This document shows positions 9,622 to 20,573 of a stretch of 64,000 nucleotides of DNA, in pieces; the first letter of the stretch is position 1; each line of letters starts with the position of its first letter. This stretch comes from Plectosphaerella cucumerina. Lineage: Eukaryota > Ascomycota > Sordariomycetes > Glomerellales > Plectosphaerellaceae. The stretch spans positions 2,790,001 through 2,854,000 of the forward strand of contig JAGPXD010000002.1 in the NCBI GenBank assembly GCA_020746995.1. Reading direction: 5' to 3'. The notes under the pieces are model-generated. The model was not told the origin of the DNA and ran no database searches. It saw only the letters and a program-made list of their open reading frames with translations. The position numbers and the translations under genes are program-made.

Positions 9622-11523
9622 TGACGTCGCTCTGTTCAGTTGTGCGTGAAATCCAATCCCGGCGTGGCCGAGTCCGGGTATGTCGGTAGGTACTGTGCTG
9701 TCGCCTCGGTCGTCGAGATGTGCAACTCTCTATGTCTTTGTGTCTGAATGAAGATCTACGAAGGCGGATCTAAAGCTGGCAAGTCGATGGACAGATGTCG
9801 CGAGAAGAGGGGGAAGGAAAGCGGGCGTCAGGTGCTGTAGTAGGTACAGTAGGTTGGTAAACCTGAGTCCAGGCCGGGCAGTGATGTGTGTGGCTGTTTG
9901 CAGGGTGGACCGTGATATGTAAGCGGCTAGCGGTCGGTGTGATGTCGTCGCTGTGGCGGTCGTTGGAGGCAGTGCCGGATCTTTGAGAGAAGTCGAGGGG
10001 AACGGGAAGGGTTGGTGGACCACAAGAGCAGGGTGCGGAAGGGAATGAAGAGGAGTGCCCAGAATTGAAAATGACGAAGTGCGCGCTTGACATGCCGCAG
10101 GAAGAAACCAGGCTACCGGCGGACGGTAGGGGGGGTGGTCAGGGTCTTGGTCGGTAATCAAGGAACTGTCTGGTACGGAAGGCCAGAGGCTGGCTCATGC
10201 AAACGCAGGGCCGGGAAGAGGGGTGGCAGGGTGGTCAAGGGGAGTGAGGGGAGTGAGGGGAGGCCGGAGGGGCAGAGCGACCGGGAGCTAGGCAGGCAAG
10301 GAAGGGCACGGGCGGGGCGCGGGCAGCAGGGCAGGTCAAGTCACCGACGACGCGGCTGCAGGTTGTCAACCTGAACGTCCTGTCGCGGGGGTATTCTTTC
10401 GGGGCGATTCGTCCAGTCCAGGCGCGTGCGCGTGTGTCTGAAGAAGGCGATGATGATGTGTTCGACCAGGGGGCTGCAATTAGACGTGACGTCGGGGCGA
10501 GATGAGGAACTCTGCCTTCTGCACGGAGGCTGCAGACGTGGAGGTGTCTGCTGCTCAAAAAAGTGGACGGTGACGCTGACCCGGGAGAGGGCGGGGACAC
10601 AACGGGAGGCCTGTGCTGCAGCGACGAAGCAATGCGCCAGTGGTGTCGATGAAGGGCGGGTTGGAGGCCCGGGTGCAATGCAGGTGTTTAGATTCCAGAT
10701 CCCAAGTCGCGTCGCGATTGATAACCTGATGCGATGGTGGTGAGGTTGTCCGGGAATGCGAATGTGTGCTGGGAGGGGCTCATTCGCTTCAGTTGGAGAA
10801 TTCGGAGAGGCCGCCGTGATCCAGTCCCAATGCATCAGCAGCGGGAACCCCGGGCGGCGGGGATCGATAGTGACGGCAACGGCGCCAAAGCACACATCGC
10901 GAATCCAGACGACCCACGACAGGAAGCAACGACGTAGATGCGCCTTCCCCGCCTACACAAAGGCTAATGCCTGCCTACTAGATAGCCAGCCATTCATCAT
11001 ATTAATTCTACCTGTACCCAGAAGACCTGTCTGCCGCAGACTGAGCGCCATCCACAGTGGCCTTTCTCCATGTTTAGAGACTCGCTACGGATACCGAGGG
11101 GTCAACGACATCGGGGGTCGGAGCATTGATGCGCTGCTTTCATCTGCGCCCGTTTCATCATCGCTTTCATCATTGACCAACACCACCCGCGAATCAGATT
11201 CGTCGTCTGACGTAACTAGACAGGAAGGTCCCAGTACATGTGCACCTAGCGATCCGTCCTGTCTCCCGGCCGGCCGCGTGCTTGACACCTACCTACCAAA
11301 CAGAGGGACCTTATTACCCGCCCGCCTGCCAGTGTGCATCGTGCATCCGAGTCCCCTCCCTGTCCGATTTACAATTCCCAGTCGCTTGGTGTGATGTGGC
11401 ACGCAACGCACGTGCCAATGGCCGACATCATGATTCTCGCTTGGGCGCTTCAAGTTCTGGCCCAGGGGCGGCAAGTTCACTGGGGTGGAGGGGTCCCCGG
11501 GCTCGCCGCCCCGTAATGACGTC
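9622..11523. promoter_or_regulatory. Cluster of CRE-type sites upstream of the kinase
   Basis: The heptamer TGACGTC occurs at 9622-9628, 10487-10493 and 11517-11523, and TGACGTAA at 11208-11215. These match the binding site of Atf1/CREB-type bZIP proteins. In fission yeast the Sty1-Atf1 pathway controls srk1, so sites here would fit stress regulation of this kinase; that link is inference. Confidence 0.45.
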
Positions 11524-13053
11524 GTCTGTAGTGTCATTCCTGCAGGTCATTTTCCTCCGCGTTGAGTTGCTTCAAACCACCTACAGCGAATTCCGATGTC
11601 TTAGTTCTCCAATACAGGAAGACTAGTCTATCATTATCGCTATGGTCTCTTCAATCCCCGTTCAGTTTGCTGAGAGCATCGTGACAAAACCGCGTCAATT
11701 TGCGTGGTGCGGCGACCCCGCCTCGTCGGGCGCTGACTGAGGGGTGCTGGAGTGAACTCCGCGGCCGGGCAGCAATCTAACAGGGGTCGGGTCGGGTCGC
11801 TCGTCTCAGCACCACATCCCATCCGAAACCAAGGTACTCGCTGGTGCTGCACGACGAGAAGATGCGCATCAAAGTCGCTTTCCTGTCACTCATACCTTTC
11901 TGATATCTGCAACTTTTTTGACTCCTGTTGGTTTTTCCCCCAGAACTTGCATTTTGATTGACTTGACGGGCCGTGGCTTCTCCGGTCCGCAGACCCTGAC
12001 CACGTCTCACACCCCGCTTCAAGTTCACATCTCTCTACAAAATGCAATGCTCTGACGCTAAAATCCGGAGCAAGTGGCCAGCCCGGGCGAAAACGACCCA
12101 ATGCTCTCCAAGTGGACGGTGAGATGGGTCGGTTGGCGCAGTCATGACTCGGTGCCGTGGTCACACGCTGGCCCTGTGTTTGCCCCCGGAGATGTCGGTG
12201 GTACGCAGTACGAGGCGGCGCCGACAGACCGAGACAGACCGACGTTCTCTCCGTCTCGTCGCAGTGGCGTGTCAGGGACTCATGATGAAGACTTGTGGAG
12301 GTTCATGTTATCTCAGAGGAAAGTTTGTTGTTTGCTAAAAGTGACAGTGCGTGCCCACGACCCTCTCGATAGCGTCCCCCAGGCCGCTCCGAGCACATCA
12401 ACGCCCGAGTCAGTTGGTGCTTGCTGCCATTTCTGATCGTGACATTCGGGAGACAAGAGGCACCGCATGTTCAGAAGATTCCTGTTCCATTTCATCTTCC
12501 ACGCCCGACACTCACGAGCCCTGGGCAGCATTGGGAGGAACGGGCCGATACTCCAAATCAGCCCTGGCGGTACGAAGACGGCTGATGTCAACCCACGCTT
12601 CGTCCCTGGTAGCTCAGAATAGACATGCCGGACGAAAGCCAGGGCACGACAAGACTTTCCCTCCGACAGGTCCCGGGCAAATGTCGCCTTCCATTGCTTC
12701 GCAATGACAAGGGGCACCATGACATGGACCATGCCAGAGCTGTCAGCTGAGAATAACTTCTCAGCAATGCTGTCATTGGCCATTGACGTTTGGACTTGTC
12801 GAGATCTGGACATTGACGCCGGCGCGAGCGGAGAATCCTCGTGAAGTGGGAGTTGGAGTCGCGCCTCATCTGGCCGGAAGTGAAATGTTGATGGCAAGGA
12901 AGATGCCCTCCTGACGGCCACGGGCTCTAATTCAGAGATCCTCGAGTCTTGGTTTCGGGGCGTAGTCCTCTATCGGAGGTGGATGAGTACTGAGGCGGCG
13001 AAAGGCGGATACGCATGGAAGTTTTCCAGCGGCAGTGCAGTGTCGACAGGGGT

Positions 13054-13365
13054 CTACAAGGTGGACGTCGAAGAGGAAGCCAGCGATGGCGCCTTGCCGC
13101 TGCTGGGAGCCGACCGTTTGCTTGCAGCTGGACGACGAGTCGGGAGGTGTCGCGCACACCATGCGAAAACGCCGCTGTTTCTCCCGGTCTGCGAGGTACC
13201 AGTCTTTTGGTTTTGCGATGCGGCATTGCCATTTCGGTTTTTCTGAGGCTCGTGGTTGGAGCTTTCGATGGCCCTGGCCTGAGCGTTCTCCATGGCCTCG
13301 CGGGTAACGATGATCCCACTTGGCTTGTTCGCCGCGACAAACGCGACATCAACGTGTGAAGACAT
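13054..13365 (-). CDS. Possible small hypothetical protein (103 aa)
   Basis: The ATG at 13365 follows a textbook fungal promoter on the minus strand: TATAAA at 13505-13510, then a pyrimidine-rich leader. The frame starts SSHVDVAFVAANKPSGIIV and continues with an Asn/Gln-rich segment (NHEPQKNRNGNAASQNQKT) before a basic, Ser-rich tail ending at 13054. I recognise no domain, signal peptide or membrane helix. The tail reads less protein-like than the start, so the true gene may use an unrecognised intron to reach another frame that stays open to 12932. The reason to keep it is the promoter architecture, not similarity. Confidence 0.35.
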   Translation of the reverse strand: MSSHVDVAFVAANKPSGIIVTREAMENAQARAIESSNHEPQKNRNGNAASQNQKTGTSQTGRNSGVFAWCARHLPTRRPAASKRSAPSSGKAPSLASSSTSTL

Positions 13366-14482
13366 GCTTGGCGGGCAAGGATGGAGCTCGGAGAGATTGA
13401 TGAAAGCAAGATCTCAAGAGGATTTTTAGATAGTAAACGCGTGGCGAGGACAGCGGAGGGATGGTGAGGCAGGCCTAAGGGAGAGCTTCAAAGTTGGGAG
13501 GAGCTTTATAGAAACAGACCGTGTGTGCGCTCGCGATCTGGTGCTGCCCAAACTTGGACCGACGACCCTCTTGGAGATATCAATGGCTTTATAGTAATCG
13601 CTTTCCTGACAATACCATCGGGGAGGGGTCCGATGTGTGTTGTCAGCAACTGATCAAACATACAGGAGTTCCATGATTGTCAGCCATGGCTGACCACATC
13701 CACGCATAACTCCGATTAGGCCCGATAGGTGGCCCCAACGTGGAGGTGCGGTTGGACCTGGTAGTCTGGGGTCGATGGAGAATCAGAACAGGTACTAAAA
13801 AGATCAGCGCAATCGCACCGTTCGCCTGGGCTTGCTGGATGTCCGGGCTGCAGTCCCCCATGAATGGTTCTCGTAAGCCTCCACGCCAGAAGTGGATGGG
13901 ATGCATGGACCGTGACCTAGCTTGAAGTGAGCGTCGGAGATTCTCATCTCTAGCCCGCTCTCTCGGACCATTCCACTGCTTCCTTTCAAGTTCGTAGCAC
14001 TCCAAGACCATACCGATGCCGTACTGATCTTGACCCCCAAGACCCCTCGACTTGGGGTCTGGCACTGAAGAAGAATTTGCTGGAGACTCGGAAATGGATG
14101 TGGTCCTTGAGTCGCCGGAAGAGGTCTAGCGGAAAGACACGGACTCGGAGTAATCCGGTCACGGTCTCGGACGCGGGGAGATAGGTCCCCAACTCCAAGA
14201 CTGGACCCGTCGGGTGTCGGTTTCATCGGAGAAATTAGACAAGTGCATCACCCGCGAAGCCCACGCCTTTTCTCCTGCTTTTCTCCCATTCCCCCATCAT
14301 CATCACCCTCGTTCGCCCTGCCTGCCGACGACACAGGCTCGGACTTTCTCTCAAGATCCGACCGGACAACCGGCTGTCCCGTCCCGTCATTGAGGGAGGC
14401 GTCTCCTCCTCTCCCACTTGGCAGATCCTCGCTGGCCAGCGCGTCCGATGCTGGCGTAAGCACCAGCCGAGCCGTCCGTCAC
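13366..14482. other. Divergent intergenic region
   Basis: Promoter space of the small minus-strand gene and the Zn2Cys6 gene. From 14243 the regulator's frame is already open, but its Pro/Ser-rich translation before the ATG at 14483 looks like untranslated leader. No other gene is supported. Confidence 0.5.
13505..13510 (-). promoter_or_regulatory. TATA box for the small minus-strand gene
   Basis: On the minus strand this reads CTATAAAG, about 140 bp before the ATG at 13365, with a CT-rich stretch between them. Confidence 0.5.
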
Positions 14483-16569
14483 ATGGCGAAGCTGATCAGT
14501 TCGGCATGCGACGCGTGCCGCCAGCGCAAGGTCAAGTGCTGCGGCACCAAGCCGCAGTGCAGCAACTGCAAGTCTTCCGACATACCTTGCAAGTATGACA
14601 TGCCACGCCGGAAACGTGGCCCCAAGCCACGCGACCGAACTGGTGTGAGAGCTGGTTCGGGCCCGCCACATCCAAGTGCCACCTCGACGACGACGCCAAT
14701 GGAGGGCGTGATCGTGAGGACAAGCGACAGAGACGACTCGGAGACGCATAGTCCCAGCGGCAACACCAATTCTGCAACGGCAAAGCCTCAGGCTCAATTT
14801 CCAGCACCAGCCCCAGCTCTCTCTCCGTCTCCAGCAAACGCACAAGCGCAGGCAAACACGCCCTTATCGGCACCACCGCCGGCATTGGCACCGGCACTGC
14901 CAACGCGCCTAGGGCGAGATGACACCGATACCGACGTGACAACCCAGGACAGCCTGCATCCACGTCTGCCATCAATCCGTGCCGACCCCATCTTCTCACA
15001 ACTGCCCAGCATCCATCATCGGCATGACTTTGGCCACGCTCATCGTATCGCGCCATGGGGGCCGTCACCCTCGTCGCCCCGGGACTCTCGCCCGGATGAC
15101 AGGCTACCATCACCGACGGACATCCAGCGGACCCTGGCGCATTCGCTCGACAAGTTCGGACTAACGGCTGAGAGAGTGGCCGCTCAGAGTATCGACATGG
15201 CCACGAGCCTCCTCTTCGGCATCATCCCCATCTACCATGCCACCAGCCTAAGCGCCTCTATTAGCCTGCTTTCGCAACCGAGCCTCGTCTCCCTGCGAGT
15301 GCTAGGCGTCATGACGCCGATGACGCCCTACCACACGCGAATTCTCGATGACCTCCGTGCCTTCACCCTCCTGACGTCCTTTTGCGCCGCCATCTGCGCC
15401 AATGCCAATAGCAGCATGCTACCAGGCTGCGACGACTCGTCCATAGTGCGCATCTTTCTCCGCGCCGCCCGCGACATGAGCCTGCACTATGAGGACCTGG
15501 ATTATGAGCACCCAACCTCGAGCTCCCTCATCATCAAGCTCATGCAGTCTACCGCCTTCCACTGCCTCGGCAAGACGCACATGTCGCTATGTGTCATGGG
15601 CGACGCTTATCGCCTGCTGCTGCTCATGCGCCTCTTTGACGAGCAGGTCGTCAACAAGTTCCCCCCGGCCGAGGCCCAGGCCCTGCGCAACATCTACTGG
15701 AGCCTCCACATGATCGACAAGTCTGCATCGGTCCTCAACGACGCACCCTCCATGATCCACGACCTCTGCCTCAACCAGCCCACGACGGTGGCTCTCGAGG
15801 GGCCCGAGGGCTACAACCTCCTCGACAGCACGTGCTCGCCCTTCTCAGCCCCATATGAGGCCCAGCTGCACCAGGGGTTCTACGTCACGGTCAGACTCTT
15901 CGCCGAGGCCGATGACATCTTCCTTGACCTTCGCATTCTCGCACGCATGCGCGTCCGATGCCAGGGCGCCGCCGATAGCGTGCTCGACTCACCTTCCGCG
16001 AGCATGATGAGTGCCTACATGAGCTTCTCGGGCATCCTCGACACGCTGCCCCGCTGGCTGAGAGACCCGAACTCGCATGTTGTCGAGGGCGACGAGGCCG
16101 CCACCGCCTTCCAGCGCAAAGCCTTTTGGACGCAGCGAGCAAACTTTCTCATCACCTTCCACTGCCTACGCATGGTCATCCTCCGGCGTGCCGCGAAGCT
16201 CAACTTTTGCCGCATGCTTGGTCTCATCGACGACGAATCGGTAGTCGCCCTTCGCAAGACGGACATTGCGCATGACATGGTCTCTGCCGCCACCAGCGTG
16301 CCTTTTGAGGCCCTGAAAATCAACGGCGAGCACTGCGTTAGTTTCCCTCCCCCTCGTTATCCGTCCTCCCGATGTCGAAGCTAACGCGCGATGGAATGTA
16401 GGTTGAGAAATTCCGCCAGGTGGGCCTCGACCTTCTGGAGATCCAGCACAAAAACTACGACTCGGCCATTTCGACGCGAGCCAAGGCCATCTTCAACCAC
16501 CTCCTCGACCTCATTGCGCGGCTAGACTCCAAGGTGTCAAACGAGCTCGCTGGCGATCTCATGACGTGA
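14483..16569 (+). CDS. Zn(2)-Cys(6) fungal transcription factor
   Basis: Two exons, 14483-16336 and 16402-16569, with a 65-nt intron (GTTAGT donor, CTAAC branch point, TAG acceptor); 673 residues. The binuclear zinc cluster is at residues 9-36, with cysteines 9, 12, 19, 26, 29 and 36, followed by a basic linker (PRRKRGPKPRDR). A Pro/Ala-rich low-complexity linker covers about residues 60-150. The middle part resembles the fungal_trans regulatory domain: a long helical region with LMQSTAFHCLGKTHMS, LLMRLFDEQVVN and RNIYWSLHMIDKSASV. The KRGPK linker resembles that of sugar-utilisation and secondary-metabolism regulators, but no ortholog is recognised. An upstream in-frame ATG at 14243 would add 80 residues; I chose 14483 because the zinc cluster is normally near the N-terminus. 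Confidence 0.9.
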
Positions 16570-17204
16570 AGTGCTCTCGGAGAAGCACGGCAATTAGCCA
16601 AATACCCGTCGGGAGATCTCTGCATGCCTGCCTTCTGCACGTCGCCCCATTTGCCCGAGCTTGCATCGATTCTCCAAGAACAATGCAGGGGGTGTCGTGC
16701 TGATGCGCTGGGGTTGCGCCGCTGTCGCATCGCACAGCGCTTCGCCGGAGACGTACCCAGGATCGATCATCGCCCGATTTACGCACGCAGTGCCTGCCAG
16801 ATGCGCATCGCTCGCCAGGCTGACCAGCGCGCTGTACACAACCACATTGCGCTCAGATGTCCCTCGAAAGAGACATGGTGTTGCTACCATGAAACGATAT
16901 GTTTGTCTCCAATTAGTCGCGTCTCTGGACACGGGACGCCGCAGCCTTCGGTTCAGGTGCAAGGCGGGGCAACCCGCCCTGGAATGAGCTGGATTGTTCC
17001 CCTGATTCCATGTCATCACCGATAACCGCGATCAGACAGACCGATTGCGCTTAGGGTCATTGATTTTATCGCGGTAGGAAACTACATGACGGAGCCTCCT
17101 TCGAGGCTGTCTCGCCATCCCCAGAGAGTCTGCACATATGAAACTCGCCGCCTCGGCCCTAGCCCTCAAATGTCATTGACCATGTGACCTGGCTCCTTGC
17201 ATAC
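16570..17204. other. 3' intergenic region between convergent genes
   Basis: Lies between the 3' ends of the Zn2Cys6 gene and the AAA ATPase gene. Overlapping frames on both strands (about 108-141 codons) shadow each other and show no motif. Nothing else seen. Confidence 0.55.
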
Positions 17205-19460
17205 TCACTCAAACCCGTCAGTCTTCAGGTTCGTCAGCGTTGAGATGCGGTTGTCAGCCAACATCCACAGACGCGCCATGTCAATCTTCTCTCGCCCCTT
17301 GAGACTCAAAAGATGAGCGCTCTTGATCAGGTTCTTGATCTCGCGGCCGTTGAGCTTCAGCTCCGCCAGCTTATCGAGATCCGCCCCGGTGACGCTGAAG
17401 CGCTCGTGACCGACCCTGGCGATGAAGTTCTCCCAGACTTGTCGCCGGGCTGACGGCGTCAGATCCTCGTAGCGCAGGAAGAGGTCCACGCGGGACTGGA
17501 AGGCCTGGTCTATGGTGGACACACGGTTCGTGGTCAGGAAACAGACCCCGGCGTAGTACTCCAGCTTGGTGAGGAATACTGCCGCGTGAAGCTCGTTGTC
17601 AGTCACGGCGCGTCAAGCTGACGGGGGTATAGATCTGGGGTGCGCTTACCGGCTACAAGCTCGTTTCTAGCCAGGTCTGCGGTGCTCCTGGACCCGAGGA
17701 AGACATCGGCTTCGTCGAGGAGTAGCATGGCATTCCAGAGCTTGCAAAGGCCAAGGGCCCTATCCAGGGCAGCTTCGACCTCCTTCGGGACTGTTCCCAG
17801 AGTGCCGGCACTCATTGAGTACAGCGGCACGCGGGCGCGCTCGGCGACTTTGTTTCAAAGGTCAGCTCTGGACAGCCATCTCGCCGCACCAGGCGAGCGC
17901 AGTGGGAACTCACCAGCCTCGGCGGTGTAGGTCTTTCCCACGCCAGGGGGGCCGAACATGAGGATGATTATGCCGCGACCTGAGTCTTGTCAGCCATCTG
18001 GGGTTGCCACATCCCCATGCAAATCTTACCCTTGTCCTGCACAAAGTCATCAAAGTTGTTGTCAGCGAGCGCCTTGTTCTCGACGAACTCCCAGGACAGC
18101 TGCTTCTCGTTGCCGGGAAGTACGAGATGGTCGAACGCGGCATCGTTCCAGACGATGGGAGAAAGATCTTCGATGCAAAACTCCGCTGTCGGTCTCTCGG
18201 TCAGCAAACAGATGCACGCAGTCATGAGCAAAAGCTGGACACCTCCGCCAGACACGTACCCCACTCCTTGGTCTTCAGGTCCAGTCCCTTGGCCCAGGGG
18301 GTGGCAAGCAAGCACTCCTCGTCAGTCAGGCGATCGAGCACCTCTGACCGGGTGTTGTTCCTGCTGGCCTTCACAGCAGTCATGGAAGGGCCGACGGCCA
18401 CCGGGCCCTTGTTGTCACTATCATCGTCAATATCTTCGTCACTGTCCGAGTCGGCGGCGCAAGACATGATGAAGCTCTTGTCATCGTCGTCCCTGCGATC
18501 GCTGTCCTTCACCCCATTGGCGACATTCTTTGTGCCGTCAGTACTCCTGCCCAACGAGGCAAGCTTGGGCTTGACGATGTTGTTGGAGGCGTAGTAGGCA
18601 TGGGCATCGATGATGACTCGCCCCTCGACAGGGCGCTCTTCCGGACACTTTGTCTCGAGCAGGATCTTGGTACCCACGCACGATTGGAAGTGATAGCCCC
18701 TCAACGACTCAAACTTCCTGCCCCTCTGGATGAGTCGCCTGCGGGTGTCCTCAGCTGCCGGGTTGTAGTACAGGGGGGCCACAGGCAGCGACACCACATG
18801 GCGGAAGCCATCGAAATGCCCGACAGTGACCTTTGTCGACGCGTACCCACACCGCTCGCCGTTCCAATCGAGGTACTCGAGATGCACAATGTAGTATGGA
18901 GGCTGACAGTTGGGCGGATCCTTCCGCTCGTACTTTGTCATGCGGCAGGCGGCTTCGACATCGAAGAAGGCCGTCGTGGCCAGCTCTCCGGGGGTGAAGA
19001 TCTGCCAGAGATCATCAAAGGTGACCTTGCCGGTTTTCTTGGTCTTGGCGAGTGCATCGACAGAAGGGCCGAGGATGGGGCGGAGGAAGTCGATCAGCTC
19101 CTTGGCAGCTTGCTTCCTCTCCGGGTCGGTTGAGAGGTCGAGGAGCTCGTTCAGCCTGTCCCAACGATGAACGACCGGTTGGAACGGAGGGTGGAACGTC
19201 CAGTCCTGCAGCTCAGGGTCAAAGTCCTGGTAATTTGCCAGTGCAAGACCCAAGAGGTCCTTCATCAGGGGGCACTGGATCTTGAATGAGAACGTCGTCC
19301 ATTTGTTGTCATGGAACTGATGGCGGTGAACGATGGGGTCTTTGGCAACTTGGGCCGTCAGGTGCTTCAGTGCCTCGTCATGATTGGGGTACGGCGACCA
19401 CCGCTGGGGGCAGCATTTGCGCGGACAGTCGTGGCGGTAGAGCTTGGTGACAGGCGGCAT
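17205..19460 (-). CDS. AAA-family ATPase with DUF7025-type N-terminal region
   Basis: Five exons on the minus strand: 18260-19460, 18030-18185, 17914-17979, 17650-17847 and 17205-17578, with introns of 50-74 nt that all carry CTGAC-type branch points and join in phase 1. The product is about 664 residues. The N-terminal 400 residues form the region found in fungal AAA proteins of this type (blocks such as WQIFTPGELATTAFFDVEAA and DWNGERCGYASTKV). The ATPase core has Walker A GPPGVGKT near residue 465, Walker B LLLDEADVF near 520 and sensor FLTTNRV. An acidic Asp/Ser-rich insert precedes the core. These proteins are numerous in filamentous fungi and their substrates are unknown. I start at 19460 rather than an in-frame ATG at 19565 because the TATA box lies between them. 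Confidence 0.88.
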
Positions 19461-19544
19461 GGTTGCTGGACGAGACTTTCTGATGAGGAAAGAGAGAAGT
19501 CTGGCCAGGCGCAGGTGGGATTTCGAATCCTCAGATGCGACTAC

Positions 19545-19550
19545 TTTATA
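19545..19550 (-). promoter_or_regulatory. TATA box of the AAA ATPase gene
   Basis: On the minus strand the sequence reads CTATAAAG, about 85 bp before the ATG at 19460. It falls inside the longer open frame, which argues that the upstream ATG is not used. Confidence 0.6.
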
Positions 19551-20104
19551 GACCGAGTCCTCCACGATCAGCCCCGCTTGGTCTGTTTGCCTTGACGGGA
19601 AAGTGCTTCCTTGGCCGCAAAGCAGCCTGATCCTGCGGCACGTATGAACGATATGTCTGGGCGAGAGAGCCAGGGTGCTGGGGATTGGCCGGCATCGTCA
19701 CACCGAGGAGCTGCTGCCTGCCATCGTTGCCTGCGGCTCCGTGTCAATGGGCGTTCGACCCTGGAGAAATGCGGACCCGAATCCTTCAATGTGAGTCACA
19801 ATCTGGGAGGACTTTCTTTTCTCAAGATTTGATGAGTAGATGTAGACATCAATTGCTTCCAGAGTCTTGGTTTGGAACCAGGTGTGTTCCAACTACCTAG
19901 GCGGGTTGCTGCCTGGGCCGTGGGACGTCTTGCGACCTTCCTCCCACACCTGTATCCAATCTGATTCTTCTCAGCTATGGGAGAGGGTTCGACGACTCAA
20001 GGATCTAGGACTCGCCTGCTGATGGAAGGGAAAAGCGTCGACGATAGATGATGTCTAGCTCCAGCGGGTGTCGACAAAAAGGGGGCTTCAACACGGAAAG
20101 CCGC
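19551..20104. other. Intergenic region
   Basis: Contains a CCTAGGCGG word near 19893 of a kind frequent in Sordariomycete intergenic DNA. No gene is supported. Confidence 0.5.
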
Positions 20105-20109
20105 AAAAA
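20105..20109 (-). terminator. RNA polymerase III terminator of tRNA-Ala
   Basis: A run of five T on the minus strand, three bases after the discriminator base of the tRNA gene. Confidence 0.7.
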
Positions 20110-20111
20110 GA

Positions 20112-20183
20112 TGGACAATCCGCGAATCGAACGCGGGACCTTCAGCATGCTAAGCAGACGTTATACCACTAAACCAATCGCCC
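20112..20183 (-). tRNA. tRNA-Ala (anticodon AGC)
   Basis: On the minus strand the 72 nt fold as a tRNA. The 7-bp acceptor stem is GGGCGAT with ATTGTCC (two G-T wobbles), followed by discriminator A. The D-arm has GTTTAGTGGTAT, and the anticodon loop TTAGCAT gives AGC. The T-arm is a perfect CCGCG/CGCGG stem with loop TTCGATT. The anticodon stem has one T-T mismatch in its middle pair. There is no intron. A T-run terminator follows. The overall pattern matches fungal tRNA-Ala(AGC). The mismatch leaves some chance that this copy is slightly degenerate. Confidence 0.85.
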
Positions 20184-20573
20184 AATGATTAATGGTCTTA
20201 CGCGCAATGGTAAATATGAACTCGCACACCTCAACACTCACTCTCTCGCCGGGCAAACATGAGACACATCTGACGTCGTGGGCCAAAGGATTGGTTGAAG
20301 CATGCGGGGTAAGTAGCAGGCAGTTCCAGCTAGATTCAAGTTGGATGTGGCAGGGGTGACATCTCCGCTGATGTACCCTCCAGTACCTACCTAGACAGCC
20401 GAGTCAAACGGTGCTAGGAGAGATGGAGAGCTCGAAGCTTGTTTGCGGGGGATGCTGTCAATCAACAGCTGTTTCTTGAACCCGAGTCTCACCCTCGATA
20501 TCCCCTCTCGATCGTTCTTCTTGCTCTTCCTTTCCCCGAACATTGACCCCCGCCGTCACCGACAGCTATCACG
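20184..20573. other. Intergenic region, promoter of the GH28 gene
   Basis: No open frame of note. A TACCTACCTAG word lies near 20386. A pyrimidine-rich leader (CCCTCTCGATCG, TTCTTGCTCTTCC) precedes the GH28 start codon. Confidence 0.5.

Larger units (their letters stand above)
9531..13053. other. Long upstream and intergenic region
   Basis: Apart from the leader repeat and the CRE-type sites I find no supported gene. Long frames, such as 10756-11394 (plus) and 12313-12921 (minus), have mixed composition, no motif and no flanking splice pattern. A G-rich purine stretch lies at about 10220-10330. The length suggests an extended promoter or a long 5' leader for the kinase. Confidence 0.5.

Noticed and set aside
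14243..14482. N-terminal extension of the Zn2Cys6 regulator
   Set aside because: Pro/Ser-rich leader-like sequence; the zinc cluster is normally close to the start.
18004..18594. 196-codon plus-strand frame
   Set aside because: Antisense to the AAA ATPase exons, which have Walker motifs and consistent splicing.
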